A stretch of 64,000 nucleotides of DNA, taken from NCBI RefSeq assembly GCF_016859125.1, contig NZ_CP069338.1, positions 10,233,501-10,297,500 on the forward strand, read 5' to 3'. This DNA comes from Archangium violaceum. GTDB taxonomy: Bacteria > Myxococcota > Myxococcia > Myxococcales > Myxococcaceae. Position 1 is the first letter of the stretch. Every line of letters begins with the position of its first letter. The notes under the pieces were generated by a model that did no database searches, was not told where the DNA came from, and saw only the letters and a list, made by a program, of their open reading frames with translations. Made by a program: the position numbers and the translations under genes. This document shows, piece after piece, positions 1 through 7,663 of this stretch.

Positions 1-767
1 GCCATCGCCACCGACGTGCCCCGGCCCACGTTCAGCACGCGGTACGGCGGTGGCCCCGCGGGTGGCTTGTCCAGCACCCGAACCAGCGCCTCCACGACGT
101 CATCCACGTACGTGAAGTCGCGCCGCATCATCCCCTCGGCGTGCAGCACGATGGGACGGCCCTCCAGCATCAACCGGAGGAACAGCATCGGCGCCATGTC
201 CGGCCGGCCCCATGGGCCGTACACCGTGAACAGCCGCAGCCCCGTCACCGGCAGCCCGTACTGGTGGCTGAAGACGTGCGCCATCATCTCGTCCGCGCGC
301 TTCGTCACCGCGTAGACGCTCAGCGGGCGATCCGCCGCCGCCTGCTCCGAGAAGGGCAACGGCGTCCCCGCGCCGTACACCGAACTCGACGAGGCGAACA
401 CCAGGTGACCCACCCCCACCTGCCGGCTCAGCTCCAACACCTGCAGGAAGCCGGTGATGTTCGTCTCCGCGTAGTCCGTCGCCTCCGAGGCCAACGACCT
501 CACGCCCACCCGTGCCGCCAGGTGCACCACGCGCTCGGGTCGCGCTCCCTCGAAGAGCTCCCGGCAGGACTTCGCGTCACGGATGTCCATCCGGTGGAAG
601 CCGAAGTTCGGCGCCGCCTTCAGCCGCGACAGCCGCGTCGCCTTCAGCGTCACGTCTCCCGACGCGTCCAGGTTGTCCACGCCGATGACCGTGTCCCCGC
701 GCGCGAGCAGCCGCTCACACACGTGGTATCCGATGAAACCCGCTGCGCCCGTGACGAGCACCTTCAT
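1..767 (-). CDS. NAD-dependent epimerase/dehydratase (UDP-glucuronate/glucose epimerase type), cut by the window edge
   Basis: The protein begins MKVLVTGAAGFIG, the glycine-rich nucleotide-binding motif of the extended short-chain dehydrogenase family, and later shows a serine-rich stretch before VYG and the catalytic pair YAVTK (Tyr-x3-Lys). Motifs such as RLFTVYGPWGRPDMA are typical of UDP-glucuronate 4-epimerases and related nucleotide-sugar epimerases. It would act in the cytoplasm on sugar nucleotides feeding polysaccharide or lipopolysaccharide synthesis. About 255 residues are present; the C-terminal part, which fixes substrate choice, lies outside the window. The ATG is at 765-767. 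Family is certain, exact substrate is not. Confidence 0.88.
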   Translation of the reverse strand, partial: MKVLVTGAAGFIGYHVCERLLARGDTVIGVDNLDASGDVTLKATRLSRLKAAPNFGFHRMDIRDAKSCRELFEGARPERVVHLAARVGVRSLASEATDYAETNITGFLQVLELSRQVGVGHLVFASSSSVYGAGTPLPFSEQAAADRPLSVYAVTKRADEMMAHVFSHQYGLPVTGLRLFTVYGPWGRPDMAPMLFLRLMLEGRPIVLHAEGMMRRDFTYVDDVVEALVRVLDKPPAGPPPYRVLNVGRGTSVAM

Positions 768-864
768 GACTCGACTCCCATCGCGGGCGAGGACCCCGGA
801 ACACCCCCCTGGGGATGACCCTCACCCGCTCCCTCTTCTCAGAAGGAGAAGGACATAGCACCAG

Positions 865-1318
865 TCAGTCCTCGATCTGCGTTTCGAGGAAGGGTTTTTG
901 CCGGTCACGCCACTCCCGGGAAGTCGTGCCTTCCGCGATCAGTCTCCCCAACGCCAATCCCGCCGCGCAGGCGTGATGCACGTTGTCATGGACGAACAGT
1001 GCGTTCCGACCCAATGGGTAGAGTCCGCCACCTTACTCGTTGCGTCAGCGCGCGGAAACCCAGGCGCTCGGCCGCCTCGTGCCGCCCCACCCAACCGCAC
1101 AACAGCGGCAGCGGCACCGTCGCCACCACCGACTCCGCCGCCAACTCCCGTCCCGCCACCCCCACGGCCATCACCCTCCCCCGCTCCAGCATCAGGCCCT
1201 CGGCCAGCGCTCCGAAGCCACCCTCCGGGTAGAAGTAGCGTCGCCCCGCCGACGAGCCTCCACGCCCGAGCACCGTCCCCGGGCTGGAGGAGAAGCTGAA
1301 GCGCCTGGGGAATCCCAC
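865..1318 (-). pseudogene. Decayed FAD/NAD(P)-dependent oxidoreductase (protoporphyrinogen oxidase/amine oxidase type), C-terminal remnant
   Basis: Two pieces of one family lie in different frames. The first (about 1318 down to 1050) contains RRYFYPEGGFGALAEGL and ESVVATVPLPLL, the substrate-domain pattern of amine-oxidase-like flavoproteins. The second (about 1045 down to a stop at 865-867) reads GGLYPLGRNALFVHDNVHHA then CAAGLALGRLIAEG, the usual C-terminal end in which the flavin-binding part is followed by the last helix. A frameshift separates them, and the first piece seems shortened, since the PEGGFG motif normally stands further from the SVVATVP segment. No N-terminal dinucleotide-binding domain is found upstream. 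Non-functional remnant. Confidence 0.7.
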
Positions 1319-1411
1319 TCCCTGAGCGCTGGCACAGGCAGCCAGGCCGGTGCTCGACCCAGGAACCGCGAGAAGTCAGGGACTTGGATCGCAATCATGT
1401 TGCAGGTACAA

Positions 1412-1444
1412 CTCCAGGGACGAATCCCCGGTTTCGTCCTGGAG
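1412..1444 (+). promoter_or_regulatory. Hairpin covering the ribosome binding site of the downstream permease
   Basis: Left arm 1412-1424 (ctccagggacgaa) and right arm 1433-1444 (ttcgtcctggag) pair along their whole length apart from one bulged G, with an 8-base loop. The end of the right arm, GGAG at 1441-1444, is the best Shine-Dalgarno for the ATG at 1452. Folding would therefore hide the ribosome binding site. The pairing is seen directly; a role in translational control or as a protein-binding palindrome is inference. Confidence 0.5.
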
Positions 1445-1451
1445 CGAGAGA

Positions 1452-3407
1452 ATGACACCGATGGCGCTTCCCCTGAGTCTGGCGGCGTGGGTGCTGGCTC
1501 CCCTGGTGGGGTGGTGTGTGAGGGGACGACGTCCCGCCACCGCGGCGCTGGAGGGCCTCGTCTTCGTGGCGCTGGGCGGCATGGTGCTGGTGCACATCCT
1601 CCCGCACAGCCTGTCGCTCGCGGGGATGGGAGCGCTGGGGGCGGCCGGAGTGGGGCTCGGGCTGGCCCTCGCGCTGGGACGGAAGCTGCCGTCAGCGGCC
1701 GGGCTGGTGCTGGCGGTGGTGGGGCTGGCGGTGCACGCGGCACTCGAGGGGCGAGCCCTATCGCTGCACGGCGCCGGGAGTGGAACGCTCGCGGTGCTCG
1801 CGGTGGTGTTGCACCGGCTGCCGCTGGGTCTGGGGCTGTGGTGGCTCGTCCGGCCGGTGGTGGGCACCCTGGGCGCCAGTGCGCTGCTGGTGACGGTGGC
1901 GCTCGTCGGGGGCGTGGGTCTGGGCTGGGGCGGCTCCGTTCTCGAGCCCGGCCTGCTCCGGGTGGCCGCCCTCCTCCAGGCCTTCACCGCGGGCGCATTC
2001 CTCCCCGCCCTCTTCCGGGGACGCGCGGGCAATGCAGAGGGGCCCGCACAGAGGCTCGCCGCGGGGCTGGGGGCCGTCGCGGCCATGGCGCTGCTGGTGC
2101 TCGTCTCCCACGCGCACCCCCTCCTGGGCGCACAGCCCGGGGAGCTCGGCGCGGGCACCACCTTCCTCCACCTGTCGCTGGAGACAGCACCCGCCCTGCT
2201 GGCCGCCTATGTCCTCACGGGCCTCTTCCAGGCCCTGCTCGGTGAGGCCTCGCTGGGCTGGCTCGGTCGCGGCTCCTCCCTGTCGCGGGCCTTGCGCGGC
2301 ACCGTGGTGGGCCTGCCGCTGGCGCTGTGCTCGTGTGGGGTGTTGCCCGTGTACCGCGGCCTCATCCGCAAGGGCGTTCCCATCGCAGCCGCGCTGTCCT
2401 TCCTGGTGGCCGCGCCGGAGCTGGGCGTGAGCGCCGTCCTCGTCTCGGTGCCGCTGATTGGCTGGCCCCTCACGCTGGCACGCCTGGGAGGTGCCTTCGT
2501 CGTGGCCGTGCTCTCCGGCGTCCTCGTGAGCCGCCTGGTTCCGGCCTCACGGGCGGTGGCCATGGCCTCCCCGGCAACGGGCCCCACCCCGCCCCTGCGC
2601 CAGCGGCTGGCCCACGGGCTGCGCGAGGGGCTCGTCGAGTCGGTGGACCACACGGCGCCCTGGATTCTCGTGGGGATGGGGATGGCGGCGCTGGTGGAGC
2701 CTCTGCTGGCGGCCGAGTGGCTCTCGCGCCTGCCTCCGGGTCTGGACGTGCCCCTCTTCGCGCTGCTGGGCGTGCCCAGCTTCGTGTGCGCCTCGGGGGC
2801 CACGCCGCTGGTGGCGGTGCTGCTGCACAAGGGCCTGTCGCCGGGTGCCGCGCTGGCCTTCCTCATCACCGGACCCGCCACCAACGTCACCACCTTCGCG
2901 GTGATGTCCCGGCTGCACGGGCGCAAGGTGACGCTGGCCTTCGGTGCGGTGGTGGCGGTCAGCTCCGTCGGACTGGGCCTGGCGCTCAACATGCTGCTCC
3001 CGGCGCAGACGGGCCTCGCCCACCAACCGCAGCACGCGGAACACGAGGGGCTGGTGGAGTGGGTGGGGCTGGTGCTGCTGGGCGCGCTCTTCCTCGCCTC
3101 GCTGCTGCGACAGGGCCCACGGGGCTTCCTCGCGCAGCTGCTGCCTGGTGGAGACCCTGGCGAGAGCACGTTGCCCACCGGCGACAAGCTGTCGGAACTG
3201 CATGTTCACGGGCCGGCATGCGGCCACGACCACGGGCACCACGGTCCCGCGCATGCGCGCCCCCACCACGAGCACGGGCCGGGCTGCACCCATTCACACT
3301 CCAGCTCCGAGGCCCGTGCGCCCCTCATCCTGCTCCCCCAGGCGCACGTCCACGGCCCCGAGTGCCAGAACGGCGCGGCCTGCTCCCACGGCAGGCCGGG
3401 AGCATAG
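1452..3407 (+). CDS. SO_0444/ArsP-type permease, putative metal or metalloid efflux transporter with His-rich tail
   Basis: The 651-residue protein is almost entirely hydrophobic, with a dozen or more membrane segments. It carries the CSCGVLP motif of the permease family PF03773 (ArsP and SO_0444 Cu/Zn efflux types), and a second Cys-containing segment, VPSFVCASGATPL, in the second half, suggesting two related bundles. The last 80 residues are soluble and rich in histidine and cysteine (repeated HVHGPxC and HDHGHH runs), which fits binding of a soft metal such as zinc, copper or arsenic. The start at 1452 was chosen because GGAG lies 7 bases upstream; an earlier in-frame start would add 34 unlikely residues. 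It stands alone and sits behind the SD-masking hairpin at 1412-1444. Substrate not proven. Confidence 0.82.
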   Translation: MTPMALPLSLAAWVLAPLVGWCVRGRRPATAALEGLVFVALGGMVLVHILPHSLSLAGMGALGAAGVGLGLALALGRKLPSAAGLVLAVVGLAVHAALEGRALSLHGAGSGTLAVLAVVLHRLPLGLGLWWLVRPVVGTLGASALLVTVALVGGVGLGWGGSVLEPGLLRVAALLQAFTAGAFLPALFRGRAGNAEGPAQRLAAGLGAVAAMALLVLVSHAHPLLGAQPGELGAGTTFLHLSLETAPALLAAYVLTGLFQALLGEASLGWLGRGSSLSRALRGTVVGLPLALCSCGVLPVYRGLIRKGVPIAAALSFLVAAPELGVSAVLVSVPLIGWPLTLARLGGAFVVAVLSGVLVSRLVPASRAVAMASPATGPTPPLRQRLAHGLREGLVESVDHTAPWILVGMGMAALVEPLLAAEWLSRLPPGLDVPLFALLGVPSFVCASGATPLVAVLLHKGLSPGAALAFLITGPATNVTTFAVMSRLHGRKVTLAFGAVVAVSSVGLGLALNMLLPAQTGLAHQPQHAEHEGLVEWVGLVLLGALFLASLLRQGPRGFLAQLLPGGDPGESTLPTGDKLSELHVHGPACGHDHGHHGPAHARPHHEHGPGCTHSHSSSEARAPLILLPQAHVHGPECQNGAACSHGRPGA

Positions 3408-3473
3408 GCCGGCACCCGGAGGGGGACACGGAGGGCCCGTCGTGGGCCGGGGCGCGCACCTCGTCGTGGTGAT

Positions 3474-3968
3474 TCAGGCTTCGCGGCCGTGCGCCGCCGC
3501 TGTCAGCTGCGAGGTATCGACGCGGACGAAGATCGAATCACCGATCGCGGTCAGCACATCGCCGGCGTAGACCTCGCAGATGACCCGGCTCTTGCGGCCG
3601 ACCTCGCCTTCGACACGCGCGCGAAGGGTGAGCGGCACCCCCATGGGCGTGGGCTTGATGAACTTGACGCCGAGGTTGCCGGTGACGCATTCGATCCGCG
3701 GCAGACTGCCGGGTTCGCGACCCTCGGCCCGGAAGTGGTAGGCCATCGCGGTCCAGTTCGAGTGACAGTCGACCAGCATCGCGATCAGACCGCCGTACAC
3801 GAGATCGGGCCAACCACTGTATTTGGCCTCGGGGGTGTGCCTGGCCATGACGTGGATGCCGTCGTCATGCCAGTAGCTCTTGATGTGCAAGCCATGCGGA
3901 TTGTTGCAGCCACAGCCGTAGCAGATGCCTTCTGGCGCGGCGATTTCTTGCAGAGATGCGGTTTCCAT
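3474..3968 (-). CDS. PaaI-type hotdog-fold thioesterase
   Basis: A 164-residue protein with the N-terminal signature CYGCGCNNPHGL seen in many PaaI-family thioesterases, followed by the hotdog core: a helix region with DLVYGGLIAMLVDCHSNW and the strand VKFIKPTPMG. These enzymes hydrolyse small acyl-CoA thioesters as homotetramers in the cytoplasm. The ATG at 3966-3968 follows GAGGTCCC and matches the family start. Base composition is lower than in the neighbours (two lines counted by hand gave about 58-60% G+C). It converges on the upstream permease and stands back-to-back with the DMT transporter; neither suggests a pathway. Substrate unknown. Confidence 0.8.
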   Translation of the reverse strand: METASLQEIAAPEGICYGCGCNNPHGLHIKSYWHDDGIHVMARHTPEAKYSGWPDLVYGGLIAMLVDCHSNWTAMAYHFRAEGREPGSLPRIECVTGNLGVKFIKPTPMGVPLTLRARVEGEVGRKSRVICEVYAGDVLTAIGDSIFVRVDTSQLTAAAHGREA

Positions 3969-4040
3969 GGATGGGACCTCGTCTGGCACGTAGAGGGAGG
4001 AGACTATCGACCTGGCAGGCAGATTGCGCGGTGATGCTTC

Positions 4041-4931
4041 ATGACACCCGCCTCCGCTTCGACGAGCGCCCGCAGGTGGGCGGCGCGCCTGCAGTTGCTC
4101 GGCTCGGACGTGGCCTTCGCCCTGATGGCGGTGCTGGCGCGACGGCTGTCGCGCCCGGACGCGGGCTTCGACGCGGGGCAGCTCACCGTGGTGCGCTTCG
4201 TGGTGGGCGCGCTGGTGAGCCTCGTCGTCTTCTGGCTGCGGCCCGGCCTCTACCGTCCCGTCAATTACCGGCTGCTCATCACGCGCGGCCTGTCGGGAGG
4301 CGTCGTGGTGGTGCTCTACTTCAGTGCGCTCGAGCGCATCCCCACCGGCGAGGCGAGCCTCCTCTACAATCTCTTCCCCGTCATCGCCACGGTGATGTCC
4401 TTCTTCACCTTCGACGAGCGGCCCACCGCGCACCTGCTGGGAGCGGTGCTGCTGGCCACCGCGGGCGTGGCACTGGTGCTCGGTGGTGGCTCGCTGCGGC
4501 TGGGGGTGGGACTGGGCGAGGCGGCGGCGCTGGGAGCCGCCTTCTTCGCCGCCGCCAGCGCCAATGTCATCCGCGCCATGCGCGCCACCGACAACGCGCC
4601 CACCATCTTCTTCTTCTTCAGCCTGGCGGGGCTACCGGTGGCCGCGCCCTTCGCCCTCGCGCCCTGGCCCGCCCACGTGGGCTTCTGGGGCCTGGCCCTG
4701 CTCATGGGGCTGGTGGCCTTCGTGGCGCAGGTGCTGATGACGGAGGCGTACGGCGAGCTGTCCATCCCCGAGGCCAGTGTCTGGCTGCAACTCACCCCCC
4801 TGGCCAGCTACCTGTTGGCCGCGCTGCTGCTGGGTGAGCCTCTGTCGGCGCTGGGACTCGTGGGCGTGCTCCTGGGCGTGATTGGCGTCGCGTACGGAAC
4901 GGCCTTCGGCCTTCGGCCACGCAAGGGGTAG
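4041..4931 (+). CDS. EamA/DMT-family transporter
   Basis: A 296-residue inner-membrane protein with about ten hydrophobic segments in two similar halves, the arrangement of the drug/metabolite transporter superfamily (EamA, PF00892). Landmarks include FSALERIPTGEASLLYNLFP in the first half and EAYGELSIPEASVWLQLTPL in the second, equivalent positions of the duplicated unit; LGEPLSALGLVGVLLGVIGV is the typical last helix pair. It probably exports a small metabolite or amino acid, but substrates cannot be read from sequence. It is divergent from the thioesterase, with only about 70 bases between the two starts, so both promoters must lie in that interval. Confidence 0.85.
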   Translation: MTPASASTSARRWAARLQLLGSDVAFALMAVLARRLSRPDAGFDAGQLTVVRFVVGALVSLVVFWLRPGLYRPVNYRLLITRGLSGGVVVVLYFSALERIPTGEASLLYNLFPVIATVMSFFTFDERPTAHLLGAVLLATAGVALVLGGGSLRLGVGLGEAAALGAAFFAAASANVIRAMRATDNAPTIFFFFSLAGLPVAAPFALAPWPAHVGFWGLALLMGLVAFVAQVLMTEAYGELSIPEASVWLQLTPLASYLLAALLLGEPLSALGLVGVLLGVIGVAYGTAFGLRPRKG

Positions 4932-5571
4932 CATCCCAACGCGTGGTTGACGCGCCCTAGGAGAGCTGAACGCGCCCGGCCGCCGCGGTGGATTTCACCC
5001 GGCACGCCGCGGTGGACCCGCGAGCCGTCCTCGACGAGGCATTCAACCGCCTCCGCGAGCACTTCACCGAGGCGGAGGTGCCAGAACTGCGCGCGCCTAT
5101 ATCTCCTTCATCAGCGCCGCGCAGCGCTTGATGGCCCTGCTCCAGTTGGCGCCTGTCCGCGACGTGCCCACGGCGCGGACAGGCCTGACAACAGCCATCG
5201 AGAGAGGTGGCTCCAGCAAAAGGTGGCCTCCCTTGAGTTCCCCGCAGACCGTCATCCCGCGCTGTCACCCGCCAACCCGCTTCGTGATAATGTAACAGTC
5301 TTTCAACTCCAAAGCGGAAAGCTCGCACCCATCAAGCAGGTGACGGACGATGACCGCGGCGAATAACAGACTCTCTATATTTTACATGAAAAACCAACCG
5401 AACGTCCCGCGGAATCAGCACCAGACGCCAGGCGAAGAACGGACCCGGATGCATTCACATCCATCGGAAAGCGCCCGTCGCTCCGCCAGAGGTCGCGGAG
5501 CGCATCCAATTCCCGGATTGGGGCAAGGACGCGGTAACAGTATCCGGACCACAGCTCAAGGATAAACACCA
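4932..5571. other. Intergenic debris with probable coding remnants
   Basis: No intact gene is seen. From 4988 a + strand frame reads protein-like sequence (LDEAFNRLREHFTEAEVPEL) up to a stop at 5129-5131. The sense then continues in another frame (AYISFISAAQRLMALLQLAP) to about 5180, as expected of a frameshifted gene. From about 5460 another stretch (APPEVAERIQFPDWGKDAV) looks like a gene tail without a head. The middle, about 5280-5400, is clearly AT-richer than the surroundings (the line at 5341 is about 47% G+C counted by hand). None of these pieces was recognised. Confidence 0.4.
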
Positions 5572-5610
5572 AGGCCGGAAGCGCCCTGACGAATCAGCAA
5601 CTTCCGGCCT
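5572..5610 (-). terminator. Possible terminator of the hybrid kinase gene
   Basis: A perfect 10-bp inverted repeat, aggccggaag at 5572-5581 and cttccggcct at 5601-5610, with a 19-base loop, lies about 70 bases past the stop of the minus-strand kinase gene. On that strand it is followed by a moderately T-rich stretch (ttggtgtttatcc). The loop is long for an intrinsic terminator, so the call is tentative. Confidence 0.35.
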
Positions 5611-5680
5611 CGAAGCCAGACGGTGCTTTCGTGCGGAGGCGTGGTGGTGCTTTCGAACACCCTGGGCTCCGGCGCTCACG

Positions 5681-7663
5681 TCAGAGCCGGCCCGCCAGGG
5701 TCGCGATCATGAGCAGCAGATCATCGGCAGGCACGGGCTTGGCCAGATGCATCTGGAAGCCAGCGAGCAGCGCCTTGCGCCGGTCCTCCGGACGCGCGTG
5801 GGCGGTGATGGCCAGGGCGGGTACCCGCCCGCCACGCTCCACCGGAAGCGCCCGGACGCGCCGCAGGAACGTGTAGCCATCCTCCCCCGGCATGCCGATG
5901 TCCGAGATGAGCACATCCGGCTTGCCCTGCTGCAGGAGCTCCCAGGCCTCGGCGGTGGAGCCGGCGGCCTTCACGTGAAGCCCGCAGCGCTCCAGCATGG
6001 TCACGAGCATCTCGCGCACGTCCGGCTCGTCCTCGACGAGCAGCACCCGCAGGCCCGCGATCCCCTCCGGGCAATCGAAGGTAGACGCCTCGGCCGAGGC
6101 CGGGTTCGCGTTTTGATTCGTCACGCGCAGCGGAGAGATGGGCAAGCACACGACGAACGTCGCCCCCTTGCCCGTCCCCTCGCTCGCAACGGAGACGCTT
6201 CCCCCGTGCAACTCGACCAGGTGGCGCACGATCGACAGCCCCAGCCCCAGCCCTCCATGGCGCCGGGTCGCGCTGGAGTCCGCCTGGCGGAAGCGCTCGA
6301 AGACATAGGGCAGGAACTCCGGGGCAATGCCCTGCCCCGTGTCGCGCACCGTGAGTTCCGCCGAGGAGCTCACCCGGCGCAAGGTGACGTGGACGCGTCC
6401 GCCCTTGGGCGTGAACTTCACCGCGTTCGTGAGGAGGTTCCAGGCGACCTGCTGCAGTCGCTGCGCGTCCCCCATCACCGGGCCCAGGGTGTCGTCCAGC
6501 GCCATCTGGAGGCGGATGTCCTTGGCCTGGGCCGCGGGCGTAACGGACTCCACGGCGGCCCGGACGACGTCCTCGAGCTGGAGGGACGCGATCTCCAGAC
6601 GCAGCTTGCCGGAGATGATGCGGCTGACGTCCAGCAGATCCTCGATGAGCTGCGCCTGCGACTTCGCGTTGCGCTCGATGATCTCCAGCGCCCGGGACTG
6701 TTTCTCGGGGGAGAGCGTGCCGTTGCGCAGCATCTGCACCCAGCCCAGCATGGAGGTCAGGGGCGTCCTCAGCTCGTGCGACGTCACGGAGAGGAACTCG
6801 TCGCGCATCCTGACCGCGGCCTCGAGCTGTTGAAGCAACCCCTCGCGCTCACGCTGCAGCTTCACCTGCCCGGTGGTGTCCTGCAGCACCAGCAGGAAGC
6901 CGCCCGGCCCCGTCGTGTCCTCGGGCAGGGGCGCCAGGGAGGCCTCGAGGAACTGCGGCCCGCTCGGGCCCTCCGACTCGAGCAGCGCCTGGGCCGGGGC
7001 ACCGGTCGCCCGCGCCTTCTCCATGAGCGCCTCGAAGCCCGGCGGCAGCAGCCACACCAACGGCGCCCTCGCGAGCCCCTCCTCGGCCTGCCCCAGGATT
7101 CGCCGCGCCGCCGGGTTGCTCACCAGCACGTGGCCCTCCGCATCGAGCGCCAGGATGCCCAGGGGCGCGAGCTCCAGCAGGCGATCGAGGACGACCGAGG
7201 GCCTCGGCCGGACCGGCTCCACGGCCAGGAGCCGCGAGGAGACGGCCTGGAGCGTACGCTGGTGCTCGCGCCGCAGCCGCGTCTCCTGGACGGCCCGCTG
7301 AAGCTCCCCCGCGAGCTTCGCCACGCCCTCCGCGCCATGCAGCCTCGTGCGTTGACCGAGAAAGGGGGTGTACCTGAAGGTGGCGCGCAGGGATTCGAGC
7401 TGCTCGGGGGCGGCCAGCACCAGGACGCTCACGTCGCGATCCAGCCTCACCACGCGCTGGGCCAGGGGAAGCGGCTGCCGCTCGAGCGGGCCGATCACCA
7501 GCGCGTCGAAGGCCCCCGGGCTGCTCTCGAAGCGCGCCAGGGCCTCGTCCGCCGAGGGCACCTGCTCCAGGGTGACGTCCTGCGCCCCACACCGCTCGCG
7601 GAGCGCACCCGCACTGTTGGTGTCCATCGCGACCAGCAAGGCCCTCGCAGTGCCCACGCTCAT
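5681..7663 (-). CDS. Hybrid sensor histidine kinase/response regulator
   Basis: 660 residues. Residues about 7-120 resemble a receiver domain that has lost its acidic phospho-acceptor (ALVIGPLERQ stands where the Asp strand should be), so probably a pseudo-receiver. A PAS domain follows at about 160-270. The HisKA box SVTSHELRTPLTS puts the phosphorylated His at 296, with ATP-binding boxes NLLTNAVKF (409-417), DTGQGIAP (441-448) and GGLGLGLS (470-477). A C-terminal receiver (about 538-658) has Asp588 in SDIGMPGEDG. No membrane segment is seen, so it should sense a cytoplasmic signal. Its ATG overlaps the stop of the acyl-CoA dehydrogenase gene by 4 bases (ATGA), indicating translational coupling. 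Confidence 0.92.
   Translation of the reverse strand: MSVGTARALLVAMDTNSAGALRERCGAQDVTLEQVPSADEALARFESSPGAFDALVIGPLERQPLPLAQRVVRLDRDVSVLVLAAPEQLESLRATFRYTPFLGQRTRLHGAEGVAKLAGELQRAVQETRLRREHQRTLQAVSSRLLAVEPVRPRPSVVLDRLLELAPLGILALDAEGHVLVSNPAARRILGQAEEGLARAPLVWLLPPGFEALMEKARATGAPAQALLESEGPSGPQFLEASLAPLPEDTTGPGGFLLVLQDTTGQVKLQREREGLLQQLEAAVRMRDEFLSVTSHELRTPLTSMLGWVQMLRNGTLSPEKQSRALEIIERNAKSQAQLIEDLLDVSRIISGKLRLEIASLQLEDVVRAAVESVTPAAQAKDIRLQMALDDTLGPVMGDAQRLQQVAWNLLTNAVKFTPKGGRVHVTLRRVSSSAELTVRDTGQGIAPEFLPYVFERFRQADSSATRRHGGLGLGLSIVRHLVELHGGSVSVASEGTGKGATFVVCLPISPLRVTNQNANPASAEASTFDCPEGIAGLRVLLVEDEPDVREMLVTMLERCGLHVKAAGSTAEAWELLQQGKPDVLISDIGMPGEDGYTFLRRVRALPVERGGRVPALAITAHARPEDRRKALLAGFQMHLAKPVPADDLLLMIATLAGRL

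Noticed and set aside
825-860. A possible third REP palindrome (ctccctcttctcagaaggagaagg)
   Set aside because: Only six bases pair (cttctc/gagaag) and the core differs from the other two copies, so it was not annotated.
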